In this document: positions 9,061 to 18,062 of the stretch, piece after piece
How the letters are laid out: every line of letters starts with the position of its first letter
How positions within the stretch are numbered: position 1 is the stretch's first letter
Assembly (NCBI RefSeq): GCF_000238775.2
Contig: NZ_AFEJ02000002.1
Span: 620,001 to 684,000, forward strand
DNA: 64,000 nt
Direction: 5' to 3'
Origin: Acaryochloris sp. CCMEE 5410
Lineage (GTDB): Bacteria; Cyanobacteriota; Cyanobacteriia; Thermosynechococcales; Thermosynechococcaceae
The notes under the pieces: generated by a model
The model's input: only the letters and a program-made list of their open reading frames with translations
The model's database searches: none
What the model was told of the DNA's origin: nothing
Translations under genes and position numbers: made by a program

Positions 9061-10675
9061 GGCAGAGCGAACCTTTACCTCGTTGGCGGATAAGCTTTAT
9101 TTTCTGTGTGAGCTGTCTTGGGAGATGATTCTGTCGGATCAGATGCGGCTGAACTATAAGCTTTTTCCAGAACGGATTCGGAAGCTATTTGGCCCAGTGG
9201 TGCAAGAGCAAACGGATCTGGACCATTGGCACTACGACATGATGGGACAGTCGATGCTGATTCGGGATGCGGAGGGGAACTACAGCCCTGCCCATCGATC
9301 GCTGCTAGAGTTTTTTGTCGCCTACAAGCTGGTGGCTTTGCTGGGGGTTTTGGCTCCTGATTTTCTGGATGTGGCGCGGGAACAACCCCATATTGATCAA
9401 GCATTGCCTGCCCAGGAATATGACTGGTGGGATTATTACCAGCGGCAAGTGGATGAGCAGGGTGCCATCCAAGAGATTGCTCCTCTACTTCGGTTTAGAT
9501 CAGAAGATCGTGAGAGTCTTCAGCCGCTACTGGTGCTTGCCCCACTAGCTAAGGCAATTTTGGATTTGGCCGTTCCCATGATCGACTCAGACCTAATGGT
9601 GGAACGGTTACTTCCCCAAATTCAAGCCACTCGGGGACAAACTCAGGAACAGGCAGGGTATTGGGGTGGTAACCTAACGCAGCTTTTGGTTGATAGGAAT
9701 CCTTGGGCTTTGGAAACCCATGATTTGAGTAACACCCATTTACAAGGGGTTAATTTTGCCAATGTCAGCTTACTACAAGTGAATTTGGCCAGAGCTAGCT
9801 TGGCAGAAGCCCGTTTCAATAAAGTTCTAGCGGTCATTTATACCATTGCTGTTAGTCCCGATGGCCAGTGGTGGGCTATTGGGGAGAGTAACGGCAGACT
9901 GCAGATGTGGGACGCCAGTACCGGGCGCGTGTTATGGATCCGACAAGAACATTCTGGTGCTATTCGGTCGGTGGCCTTTAGCCCCGATGGCCAGCGGATT
10001 GTCAGTGGCAGTGATGACAAAACCCTCCGACTCTGGGATGCACAGGGCAACCCCATCGGCCAACCCTGGACAGGCCATAGGGCTTCTGTCAGGTCGGTGG
10101 CCTTTAGCCCCGATGGCCAGCGGATTGTCAGTGGCAGTGATGACAAAACCCTCCGACTCTGGGATGCACAGGGCAACCCCATCGGCCAACCCTGGACAGG
10201 CCATAGGGCTTCTGTCAGGTCGGTGGCCTTTAGCCCCGATGGCCAGCGGATTGTCAGTGGCAGTGATGACAAAACCCTCCGACTCTGGGATGCACAGGGC
10301 AACCCCATCGGCCAACCCTGGACAGGCCATAGGGCTTCTGTCAGGTCGGTGGCCTTTAGCCCCGATGGCCAGCGGATTGTCAGTGGCAGTGATGACACAA
10401 CCCTCCGACTCTGGGATGCACAGGGCAACCCCATTGGCCAACCCTGGACAGGCCATACGAATTCTGTCTTGTCGGTGGCCTTTAGCCCCGATGGCCAGCG
10501 GATTGTCAGTGGCAGTGATGACAAAACCCTCCGACTCTGGGAGGTCGATACGGGTAAATGTTTAGGAGTTGTTCAAACAGGTTTATGTGGTGGCATGGAC
10601 TTTAGTGGTGCCCTGGGTTTAACAGCAGCCCAAGAGATGGCCTTGAAAGCAATGGGTGCCTACTGTAACGATTAG
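9061..10675 (+). pseudogene. NACHT/WD40 NLR-like gene, C-terminal WD40 fragment
   Basis: Third piece of the interrupted gene, joined in frame to the NACHT part when the IS66 element and one target copy are removed (KAER then TFTSLADKL). It holds the end of the STAND helical region (YSPAHRSLLEFFVAYKLVAL), a short pentapeptide-like run (HDLSNTHLQGVNFANVSLLQ), then a WD40 propeller: one divergent blade (about 9835-9967) and five near-identical blades with motif SVAFSPDGQRIVSGSDDKTL. The tail GMDFSGALGLTAAQ is typical of cyanobacterial NACHT/WD40 proteins. The restored protein would be about 1159 residues. As it stands the fragment could start only from TTG or an internal codon such as the TTG at 9083. 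Confidence 0.8.
9968..10540 (+). repeat. 126-bp WD40-coding tandem repeats
   Basis: Five units with a 126-base period begin at 9968, 10094, 10220, 10346 and 10472 (the last incomplete). Units 1-3 are identical at every base as far as I can compare; unit 4 has a few changes (acaacc for aaaacc, a changed linker). Each unit encodes one 42-residue WD40 blade with linker (DAQGNPIGQPWTGHRA). Perfect identity implies recent duplication or gene conversion. Confidence 0.95.
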
Positions 10676-10733
10676 GAGTCTCCGCACCTTTGCCAATGGA
10701 TATACTTCAGCTAGCAAGTCATTCTACTTGCCC

Positions 10734-11654
10734 CTAGCTCTCTACAATCTCAACGGCAGAAGTGAGTTCCTTTAACTCATCTGCCGACAAATCAGACACG
10801 ATCGCATAGTGAAACTCACCATCACTCCAGAACACCCCACCCGGTCCATCTTGGATCGCGAGATAGAGCTTCTCTGGTGTGAACTGAGGCAGCTCTGGCC
10901 GTTGAGAACGAGCAATCTGGTAAAACGAGACCTTGCCATGGTGCTCCGTATCGTACATGATCCGGACGCCCTTAGCCTTACCAAACGTGCAAACACTGCC
11001 CCCCAACAACTTAGAACTCATCTGGGAAAGAATCGGCATCGCTGAGGGCATTGGGGCCTGCGCCCTGAGTAAGGCAGCTAGCTCCATCGGCTGATTACTG
11101 GGGATGTCCACCGCCTTTGGCCCCTTCTTGAGCGACTTGTGATGATCCACTAGAATCTGTTCTACCCCTTGCCAGTTGCGGTTAACAAACGTATCCGTCG
11201 TGGTAATCACCACATTTCTAGGTGCGGTCTGAGGCATCGTCGAGGGCAGTGTAGCCATCAGACTTTTTTGTTCAGCCAACTCCTGGCGAACTTGAGCCAA
11301 TTGTTGCTGAAAGTGGACGGTTTGCAACCCTAAAGCCATTGTTGTGACAGCTGCAATACCGCCAAAGATTTTGGCCCAAGGGCGTTGTGGATGGGGACTC
11401 GATTTGAGGGGCTCAGCGGATTGAGTCTGAGCCGTCTGCATCATCCGCTCCCGAGCGGAGGGTTGAGGTTGGGATTCAGCCAGGGCAAAGGGCAATAAAT
11501 CCAGGGTCTCTTGCAGCCCAGCGACCTCCTCCCATAGAGAGGGGTGTTCTACCGCTAACTGCTGAAACTCAGCCATCTCTTCAGAGTCGAGGTTACCCAG
11601 CACATAGCCTGCGGTGAGTTCTTCAAATCGGTGATGGGGGGTTGGATCGACCAT
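10734..11654 (-). CDS. Anti-sigma factor (RskA/ZAS-like membrane protein)
   Basis: 306 residues. The N-terminal cytoplasmic part has the anti-sigma opening (HHRFEELTAGYVLGNLDSEE), followed by a proline-rich linker, one transmembrane helix at about residues 95-112 (AKIFGGIAAVTTMALGLQTV), a short coiled coil, and an extracytoplasmic domain of about 170 residues. The gene begins five bases after the stop of the ECF sigma gene, so the two form one transcript. Its likely role is to bind the sigma factor at the membrane and release it on an envelope or redox signal. I do not see the HxxxCxxC zinc motif, so it would be a non-ZAS type. The signal is unknown. Confidence 0.8.
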   Translation of the reverse strand: MVDPTPHHRFEELTAGYVLGNLDSEEMAEFQQLAVEHPSLWEEVAGLQETLDLLPFALAESQPQPSARERMMQTAQTQSAEPLKSSPHPQRPWAKIFGGIAAVTTMALGLQTVHFQQQLAQVRQELAEQKSLMATLPSTMPQTAPRNVVITTTDTFVNRNWQGVEQILVDHHKSLKKGPKAVDIPSNQPMELAALLRAQAPMPSAMPILSQMSSKLLGGSVCTFGKAKGVRIMYDTEHHGKVSFYQIARSQRPELPQFTPEKLYLAIQDGPGGVFWSDGEFHYAIVSDLSADELKELTSAVEIVES

Positions 11655-11658
11655 AAGA

Positions 11659-12273
11659 CTAAAGCTCCATTTGCGTTCGTAGCGACTGGCGAAGTTGGAT
11701 CAATCCTTTCCTTGCCCAGGTTTTGACCGTGCCTAAAGGCTTGTCCAATTGCTCGGCAATTTGGGACTGACTATATCCCCCGAAATAACTGAGTTCTAAA
11801 ACTTGACGATACTCTTCCGGCAGTTCCGTTAAAGCCTGCTGAAGGGCTTGGCGTTTCTCGGACTGACTGGCATGGTCCAAGGGCGTCGGAGAAGGATTAG
11901 GTGACAGGCTGTCTTGCCACTGGGACAAAATGCGCCGACGATTTCCCTTCATTCGCAGTCGATCGATGGCCCTGGACCGAGTCACCGTCGCCAAAAAGCT
12001 TGATAAGCTGCCCCGGCTGGGGTTGTAAGTGCAGCGTTCCCACAGCCCCAGAAAGATCTCTTGCATCAAGTCTTCCGCTTCTGAGGAATTGCCCAAAATT
12101 TTATAAGCCAGGGTATAAACCAAACTGGAATACTGGTCGAACAAATATCCAAGGGCGTCTAACTCCTGTCGCTTAATCGCTGCAACCAGGTCAGCAATAT
12201 CTGCATATTGAGAAGAGGGAACGGGGCGGTTCTCTTCTGAAGATGGATTGGGTTGGGGAACTTTCAAAAGCAT
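11659..12273 (-). CDS. ECF-type (group 3/4) RNA polymerase sigma factor
   Basis: 204 residues with the two-domain ECF layout: region 2 (LFDQYSSLVYTLAYKILGN ... EDLMQEIFLGLWER) and region 4 (LPEEYRQVLELSYFGGYSQS, then a helix-turn-helix AEQLDKPLGTVKTWARKG). Region 3 is absent. The N-terminus has about 30 extra residues before region 2. It is followed directly by its probable membrane anti-sigma factor, which argues that activity is set by protein sequestration. Targets cannot be read from the window. Confidence 0.88.
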   Translation of the reverse strand: MLLKVPQPNPSSEENRPVPSSQYADIADLVAAIKRQELDALGYLFDQYSSLVYTLAYKILGNSSEAEDLMQEIFLGLWERCTYNPSRGSLSSFLATVTRSRAIDRLRMKGNRRRILSQWQDSLSPNPSPTPLDHASQSEKRQALQQALTELPEEYRQVLELSYFGGYSQSQIAEQLDKPLGTVKTWARKGLIQLRQSLRTQMEL

Positions 12274-12529
12274 CTGCCCACAGCATCATTGCACTCATTC
12301 TATATACGAGTCAGGTCTGCGATCGGATGTGGGTATCGCCCCATCTTTTTGAACCACATCCAATGGCTTCCCTCGTTCGTATTGAAAATAAGCACAAAAA
12401 AAAGGGACAAAATTGTCCCCGAACATCACTTTATTTCTAGGAGCCAGAGTATCATGGCAGCTCAATCAAAACGATCCAGATGTCTGCAAGCCATAACCTT
12501 ACAGTGAGCGATTCCCCTTAAAGTGACCG

Positions 12530-13804
12530 ATGGCTTCTTCCACTCCTCCCCTTATTGTGATTATTGGCGCTGGTTTTGGTGGCCTACAAACGGCTACTTC
12601 CCTGGGGGGAGCAGCAGCTCGGGTCACATTAATCGATCGCAATAATTACCACACCTTTGTGCCGTTGCTCTATCAAGTGGCAACGGCCACCTTGGAGCCA
12701 GAGTGGATTGCATTGCCGATTCATAAGCTGCTGCGTCGATATAAAAATGTTCAGTTTGTCCAGGGCAATGTCGAAGCCGTTGACTTGACGGCGCAGCGAG
12801 TGCAAACCGAACAGGTTATGTTGCAGTACGACTATCTGGTGCTAGCCACGGGGAGTCAGACTCATCTGCAGGGCGTGCCCGGAGCAAAGGAACATGCGCT
12901 GCCCCTCAGGACTTTGGAGGATGCGATCGCACTCAAGCATCATCTTTTACAGTGCATCGAACAAGCCGCCCAAACCAAAAATCCAGATGAGCGCAGGCAA
13001 CTCTTAACTATCGCCATCGTCGGCGGTGGGGCGACGGGGGTAGAAATGGCAGGGGCTTTGGTGGAGTTGTGTCACCAATCCTGGCCCAAGGACTATCCCT
13101 GGCTCCAGGATGATCCAGTGCAGCTAATTTTGGTGCAGTCAGGATCAGAACTCCTACCTGAATTTCCCCATTCCTTGCGAACTTATACCTATAAAAAGCT
13201 GGCTATTTTAGGTGTAAACATTCAGGTAGAGACCAAAGTCGCATCAGTTCATGCCTCTCATCTAGAACTGGATAGCGGTACCCGGATTCCCTGTGCGACG
13301 ACCATTTGGACCGCTGGGGTCAAAGCTGCCCACCCGCCCACGGAAGCAGCATTACCTCAAGGTCATCGAGATAAAATCCCCGTTCTCTCCAGCTTACAGC
13401 TGCAGCAGTACCCAGAGGTCTATGCCCTGGGGGATGCCGCTCAAGTTCCCGATCAAGCCTTAGCTGGTGTTGCTCCTGAAGCCTTACAGCAAGGAGTTTG
13501 TACGGCTCGCAATTTGCGTCGTCAGCTTAAGGGACTCACTCCCCAGCCCTTTCGATATTTCAATAAAGGTCGGCTGGCAATTATTGGCTGCTTTTCTGGG
13601 GTAGGCAAGATTGGCCCCTTTCCCCTTCGGGGTTTTCTCGGGTGGTTTCTCTGGCTGGCAGTCCATTGGGTCTATTCCCCTGGCTATCGCAATCGTTTGA
13701 TGATTTTGGTCACCTGGCTGCAATCCTTTGGCTCCCGAGATAAATTAGCCCGGCAATTGTTGAAGCGTTCTCCGTCAAAATCTCCTGCTCGATTCAAGGT
13801 GTAA
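12530..13804 (+). CDS. ndh: Type II NADH dehydrogenase (NDH-2), FAD-dependent
   Basis: 424 residues of the NDH-2/pyridine nucleotide-disulphide oxidoreductase family. The N-terminal FAD Rossmann motif is IVIIGAGFGGLQ, a second NAD-binding motif is IAIVGGGATGVEMAG, and the conserved NYHTFVPLLYQVATA segment is diagnostic. A late FAD motif, VYALGDAAQV, is present. The C-terminus has an amphipathic or hydrophobic stretch (FLGWFLWLAVHWVY) expected to sit on the thylakoid or plasma membrane. It moves electrons from NAD(P)H to quinone without pumping protons, and in cyanobacteria is thought to act mainly as a redox sensor. Upstream bases are convergent-free, so it has its own promoter. Confidence 0.9.
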   Translation: MASSTPPLIVIIGAGFGGLQTATSLGGAAARVTLIDRNNYHTFVPLLYQVATATLEPEWIALPIHKLLRRYKNVQFVQGNVEAVDLTAQRVQTEQVMLQYDYLVLATGSQTHLQGVPGAKEHALPLRTLEDAIALKHHLLQCIEQAAQTKNPDERRQLLTIAIVGGGATGVEMAGALVELCHQSWPKDYPWLQDDPVQLILVQSGSELLPEFPHSLRTYTYKKLAILGVNIQVETKVASVHASHLELDSGTRIPCATTIWTAGVKAAHPPTEAALPQGHRDKIPVLSSLQLQQYPEVYALGDAAQVPDQALAGVAPEALQQGVCTARNLRRQLKGLTPQPFRYFNKGRLAIIGCFSGVGKIGPFPLRGFLGWFLWLAVHWVYSPGYRNRLMILVTWLQSFGSRDKLARQLLKRSPSKSPARFKV

Positions 13805-13937
13805 TCGCTTCCCATAAAGGATCGACATTGTGCTCTAAACCGGGCCGTCCTGTCGATTCCCAGACCAGCGTTTTCTACTGTTTTTAGCCCTACAGACTAA
13901 ACATCATCCTAGTTTTTTTACTATTTCGAGGACCATC

Positions 13938-14345
13938 ATGACTACAACGTCTACAAATTCCAATCTCTCCATGCAGGCGTTTTCTTTATTACTCTTGCGC
14001 CTCGTGGTCGTGGCAATTTTTCTCTATCACGGTTTTCCCAAAGCCATTAATTGGGCAATGGCCAGCGAGAAATTTATCGGCTTTGGCTTACCCGGATTTT
14101 TGGGGCCGATTACAGGCATTGTTGAAGTGATTGCCAGCATCCTCATCCTGATCGGCTTTCAAAACTTCTGGGCCAACTGGGTATTGGTAGCGATTATGGC
14201 CGGTGCGATCGCAACGGTTCAATTCCCCAAAGCCATTAGCGAAGGGGCATTTATCGCCGGTCTAGAACGAGATTTAATGATTTTGGCAGCCTGTACCGTA
14301 TCCGCTGCTTTTGGCCCAGGAGCATTAGCTTTGAAAAAGCGCTAG
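13938..14345 (+). CDS. DoxX family membrane protein
   Basis: 135 residues with four predicted transmembrane helices and the DoxX signature near the first helix (LLLRLVVVAIFLYHGFPK) plus the glycine-rich segment GFGLPGFLGPITGIVEV. The family contains quinone-related and oxidative-stress membrane proteins, but most members are functionally unassigned. It follows NDH-2 by 133 bases in the same direction, so a shared redox context is possible but not shown. Confidence 0.85.
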   Translation: MTTTSTNSNLSMQAFSLLLLRLVVVAIFLYHGFPKAINWAMASEKFIGFGLPGFLGPITGIVEVIASILILIGFQNFWANWVLVAIMAGAIATVQFPKAISEGAFIAGLERDLMILAACTVSAAFGPGALALKKR

Positions 14346-14539
14346 GGTCCTTCTTCTCTACTGCAGTCAGTTACTTTTAAGTCTTCGGCATCATCGACAC
14401 TAAAGCAATATTATCTGCTACTCATAACGGTATCCATAATCACAACTCTCGAGCAAACAATAGAATGGCACTCAATTTTGGGTACACTAGCCTAATGATA
14501 GGCCCAGATAATCCTTTACTTAAACAGAAATAGAATCGT

Positions 14540-14950
14540 ATGGTCACGGTTGACGAATCCCAACAAATTAGTGATTGCTTGCAACAAGTTTTAACCGTCA
14601 ACGGTGCGCTAGCTGCTGGCATTGGCAATTGGAAAACAGGTCAATGCTTATTTAAAGAAGGTCTCAATAAGCCTGATTTCCCAACGTCTAAGATTGAAAT
14701 CGCGGTCACCCATAATTCAGAGGTGATTAGGGCAAAACAGCGGGCTGCAGCGGCGCTAGAGTTTGATGACAAAATTGATGATATTTTGATTAGTCTGACT
14801 CGCCAGTGGCATATTATGAAACTGTTGAAAGTGGAAGGCTACTTTCTCTACATCGCTTTAGATCGATCCAAAGCCAGTATTGCATCCGCTGGACTCAAGT
14901 TAAAACAAGCGAATCGAGAGCTATCAAAAATCCTAGTCAACTATCCCTAA
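14540..14950 (+). CDS. Roadblock/LC7-like small protein
   Basis: 136 residues. The pattern of a first helix (ISDCLQQVLTVNGALAAGIGN), beta strands (GQCLFKEG), a long central helix, and strand-strand-helix (GYFLYIALDRSKASIASAGL) resembles the Roadblock/LC7 fold, seen in MglB-like GTPase regulators and small signalling proteins. I infer this from fold pattern only. No partner GTPase gene is adjacent. Soluble, with no membrane segment. Confidence 0.5.
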   Translation: MVTVDESQQISDCLQQVLTVNGALAAGIGNWKTGQCLFKEGLNKPDFPTSKIEIAVTHNSEVIRAKQRAAAALEFDDKIDDILISLTRQWHIMKLLKVEGYFLYIALDRSKASIASAGLKLKQANRELSKILVNYP

Positions 14951-15028
14951 AGGTTGCCACCCTGTAGCTTTTCAGATAATGAATCGACGGTTGGGACCCC
15001 AATCACCATATCCCAGATCAGTCCCCCA

Positions 15029-15454
15029 CTAAAGCTGAGTCCCTGGCCCTTTCTCTACGGGGAACTTCGCCTGTCGCCATGCTTTGATATCCCCATCCAA
15101 ATGGTAAAGTCGATCAAAGCCAGCTTCCTGTAAGGCAGTTTCCGCGATTTGGGCACGGAATCCTCGCTCGCAGTAGACAACAACATCCTGACTAGCAAAA
15201 GATTGCAGATCTTGGATCCGTTTGGGCACATCTCGGAAATAAATCTGAATTGCCCCTGGGATATGCCCTGCTTCATATTCTTCGACCGTGCGCACATCCA
15301 AAATAACGGGCGGATTGCCCGCATTGATTTGCGCTAGGAGCTGGGTGGGGGTGATCAGTTCATGGGCCTCCCAACTCGGGACACAGGATGTTTGCCCCAG
15401 CATCATGACCAGGGCGGGGACTGGCATCCAGATCAAAGCTCTACGCTGCATCAC
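15029..15454 (-). CDS. Rhodanese-domain lipoprotein
   Basis: 141 residues. The signal segment MMQRRALIWMPVPALVMMLG leads to a lipobox-like GQTSC, predicting a lipid-anchored periplasmic or thylakoid-lumen protein. The rest is a single rhodanese domain: VILDVRTVEEYEAGHIPGAI, and the active-site loop VVYCERGFRA with its catalytic Cys. Single-domain rhodaneses transfer sulfane sulfur or act in redox tasks; the exact substrate is unknown. It lies 16 bases after the HAD hydrolase gene on the same strand and may be co-transcribed. Confidence 0.85.
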   Translation of the reverse strand: MMQRRALIWMPVPALVMMLGQTSCVPSWEAHELITPTQLLAQINAGNPPVILDVRTVEEYEAGHIPGAIQIYFRDVPKRIQDLQSFASQDVVVYCERGFRAQIAETALQEAGFDRLYHLDGDIKAWRQAKFPVEKGPGTQL

Positions 15455-15470
15455 TCATTTTCCCGCCTGG

Positions 15471-16103
15471 TCATCGATTTTCCTGCTGAAGATAGGCCAA
15501 CAGCTCTTTGGGCTGATGGATTAAGACTTCTGCCCCTGCCTCTGTTAGCTCCTCTTCACTGCCATAACCCCACAGAACCCCCACGCAGGTAGAGAGCCCT
15601 TGCCCTGCTGCCATATCACTGGCACGGTCGCCAATCATCCATAGGGCTGCCTTTTCATGCCTTTGAATATCATGCAATAGTTCGGCTTTGTGGCGACTTA
15701 ATCCACAACCCAAAACATCGATAAAGTAGGAGCTTAATTCAAAATAATCGATGACCGATTGGGCAATATCTGTCCGCTTAGCCGTCACAATATACAGACG
15801 ATACCCTTGAGATATCAGTGCTTTTAACAGCTCTGGAATACCAGGGTATAAGATATTTTCGGTATAACCAATGGCCATATATCGCTCTCGATACAACGTA
15901 ATGGCTTGATGGATAACCGCCTCTTCTGTCGTATTCAGCAACTGAGAGAACGTCCCCACCAAAGGTGGACCAATATACTGGGTCAAGTCCTTGGGGGCGA
16001 TGCTGGCAGCATCCAGTTTTTCCAGGGCATAGTTGATAGAAGCTGTGATACCTTGGGCTGGGTCACTGAGGGTTCCATCCAAGTCAAATGCAATGACAGC
16101 CAT
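15471..16103 (-). CDS. HAD-family hydrolase (phosphoglycolate phosphatase-like)
   Basis: 210 residues. HAD motif I is AVIAFDLDGTLSDP (nucleophile Asp), motif II the IVTAKRTD segment, and motif IV WMIGDRASDMAAG. The cap is the helical C1 type between motifs I and II, which groups it with Gph/PgmB-like phosphatases. Phosphoglycolate is one candidate substrate (photorespiration), but this family cannot be assigned on sequence alone. Upstream of and probably co-transcribed with the rhodanese gene. Confidence 0.8.
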   Translation of the reverse strand: MAVIAFDLDGTLSDPAQGITASINYALEKLDAASIAPKDLTQYIGPPLVGTFSQLLNTTEEAVIHQAITLYRERYMAIGYTENILYPGIPELLKALISQGYRLYIVTAKRTDIAQSVIDYFELSSYFIDVLGCGLSRHKAELLHDIQRHEKAALWMIGDRASDMAAGQGLSTCVGVLWGYGSEEELTEAGAEVLIHQPKELLAYLQQENR

Positions 16104-16188
16104 TGATCAGCGTGATCCTCTCGAATGAACCTATCTTTTCCCTTATAGCCAGTTAGACCACAATCAGATTGTCCCTAGTGCCAGAGGA

Positions 16189-17253
16189 TTAGGGAGCAAC
16201 TGGCTTTACGTTTACCTCCGATGGAGCCAGTTTAATAGAGCTGAGAATGGACCGATTGGTGGCGGCTAGTTCATTATAGAAATTCACTTTTTGAGAGTAG
16301 GCATCATATTGCTGATTGAATTGCTGAATCCGATCCTGCAATTGCTGGACTTGCCCGTTAAACTCCCCAACTTCACTGTTAAACCGAGATCGGGCCTGCT
16401 CAAAGTCATTGACCAAGCTATCATCCCCCCGACTTAGAGAGGCTTCCGCCTGTTGCTTTAAACGGGTCAGATTGGTTTTCATCCGCTCTAAATCCCGATA
16501 ATACGTCTTTAAATCATCTTCTGCTCGCTGAATATAGTCCTTCTCGGCTTTCAGGTTGATCTCAAGACTATTCAACTCAGGCTCTAACTGATCAACTTGG
16601 GACTCAATTTTGGCTAAGACCCTGCGAGAACGGTCTGAAAAAGCCACGACCTGTTTGCGATCACGAAAGTACTGCCGATAATACTCTTCTAATTCTGGGT
16701 CTCCCAAATCCCCTAAGCTCGTTCCTAAGTGGGAATGCAGCTCATTGACATACAGGTCTTGATCACCCGACTCATACTCATTGAGCACCGCCAATAAATG
16801 CTCATCTTTCACCCGTTTAGCAGCACGTTTTAACTTGGATGCCAGTTGAGATCGCTTCTGGTTACTCAGCTGCTGATAGGCCGCATGGAGCATCTCATGA
16901 GCTGCCACCATTTCCATCATTCCATCCAGCCGAGGATCAGTCACCGACTGGATGATGATAGAACCTTCATAGCCATTACTAATAAAACATCCCAGCAGAA
17001 TAGTCTTTTCCGTATTGTGACTAGCCTTCCGGCACAGTTTATGGAATGTTTTCTTCGGCTCAATTCTCGGCTCTTGCTGATAAAACAGCTGCTGAGCCTT
17101 TTGGGTCATCATGGTATCGATCGCCAACTGTTCAACCTTAGGCGAAGTTGGCTCATAGACCTTTGGCGCCAGTAAAGAGCAACCACTCAGCCACCCACCC
17201 CCTGCAACAATCCATAGTGAAACGGTGAAAATGGGGTGCCAAGATTTTTGCAT
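16189..17253 (-). CDS. HExxH metallopeptidase-like lipoprotein with coiled coil
   Basis: 354 residues. The signal peptide ends in the lipobox LSGC (Cys25), predicting a lipoprotein. A zinc-peptidase motif, AAHEMLHA (His119, Glu120, His123), sits in a small N-terminal domain with nearby cysteines. From about residue 200 to 330 there is a long heptad-rich coiled coil (LNSLEINLKAEKDYIQRAED and on). The combination suggests a membrane-anchored periplasmic peptidase on a rod-like stalk. I do not recognise a named family. The third zinc ligand is not identified by eye. Confidence 0.65.
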   Translation of the reverse strand: MQKSWHPIFTVSLWIVAGGGWLSGCSLLAPKVYEPTSPKVEQLAIDTMMTQKAQQLFYQQEPRIEPKKTFHKLCRKASHNTEKTILLGCFISNGYEGSIIIQSVTDPRLDGMMEMVAAHEMLHAAYQQLSNQKRSQLASKLKRAAKRVKDEHLLAVLNEYESGDQDLYVNELHSHLGTSLGDLGDPELEEYYRQYFRDRKQVVAFSDRSRRVLAKIESQVDQLEPELNSLEINLKAEKDYIQRAEDDLKTYYRDLERMKTNLTRLKQQAEASLSRGDDSLVNDFEQARSRFNSEVGEFNGQVQQLQDRIQQFNQQYDAYSQKVNFYNELAATNRSILSSIKLAPSEVNVKPVAP

Positions 17254-17510
17254 TGGATAGGGGTGAGTGAGGAGTCTCTTAACTCAAGATAGACAAGTTT
17301 TTTGACCAATATGACTAAAAAGTGATTTTGAGCTAAGAGCACCACGGATTAACTCATCCGCAATCAAGCTTTTTACTCAACAGCCGTTCCCTCAATCACT
17401 CTATACCGTGCTGAACATCACAAAAGCACTGAGGGGTTGATCACTGTGCCAAAGGGAGAAATTGAGGACTATAGCCATAGCAAGCAACCACACCGAACCA
17501 GGAGAAAAGC

Positions 17511-17825
17511 ATGAAGCTAACACATCGAGCCCTTTCAGTACTCTCGATTTCCTTTATGTCTCTTATGGCAGCCGCCCCCGTCTTGGCAGCTCCTGCCTAT
17601 TTAGTGGGACAATCTGGTGGTCGAATCAATGTTCGGTCCTCCCCTAGCACTTCCGCCTCTTCTCCTCACTACGGTATCGTGGGCGATCGCGTTCAAGTCA
17701 TTGATGCAACCTATAGTGACGATGGCTACCACTGGTATTACGTTGAGTTTTCATCCGGTGCTCGCGGTTGGGTCCGAGGCGATTTAGTGAATGTTCAGGA
17801 TCCGATTGGATTCGATGACTTCTAG
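17511..17825 (+). CDS. Secreted bacterial SH3-domain protein
   Basis: 104 residues. Residues 1-27 form a Sec signal peptide ending in AAAPVLAAPA. The remainder is one bacterial SH3 (SH3b) domain: GRINVRSSPSTSA ... YGIVGDRVQVI ... WYYVEFSSGARGWVRGDLV. SH3b domains commonly bind peptidoglycan or cell-surface ligands. It is a stand-alone domain with no catalytic partner fused. Followed by a strong terminator. Confidence 0.85.
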   Translation: MKLTHRALSVLSISFMSLMAAAPVLAAPAYLVGQSGGRINVRSSPSTSASSPHYGIVGDRVQVIDATYSDDGYHWYYVEFSSGARGWVRGDLVNVQDPIGFDDF

Positions 17826-17909
17826 GCAATCTAGAGACATCCAGCTATCCATATGGATACATTGAAACGCTGCTTCACTTGCATCAGCTACCCATACTGA
17901 AGATTGAAC

Positions 17910-17942
17910 AATGCGATGGTCTCTAACCATCGCATTTTCTTT
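17910..17942 (+). terminator. Rho-independent terminator after the SH3 gene
   Basis: Perfect 11-bp arms aatgcgatggt and accatcgcatt with a 5-base loop, followed by ttcttt. It lies 85 bases beyond the SH3 gene stop codon. Confidence 0.85.
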
Positions 17943-18062
17943 GGCAAACCCTAAAGCGCTCTCCAGCCGTAGTGGGTGATGATCATGTCACCCAATTCTC
18001 TTTCAACCCCCATATCTGAAAATCTTCTTGAAAGCTTTAAGGTCACAAGGTCATGTAACAGC

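Noticed and set aside
9968-10540. CRISPR-like spacing of repeats
   Set aside because: The units are contiguous with no spacers and encode WD40 blades.
9838-10565. Long ORFs on both strands and other frames across the WD40 repeats
   Set aside because: The 126-base unit is divisible by three, so open frames repeat without stops. Their products are themselves periodic copies of antisense or shifted repeats. The WD40 frame alone has a known fold.
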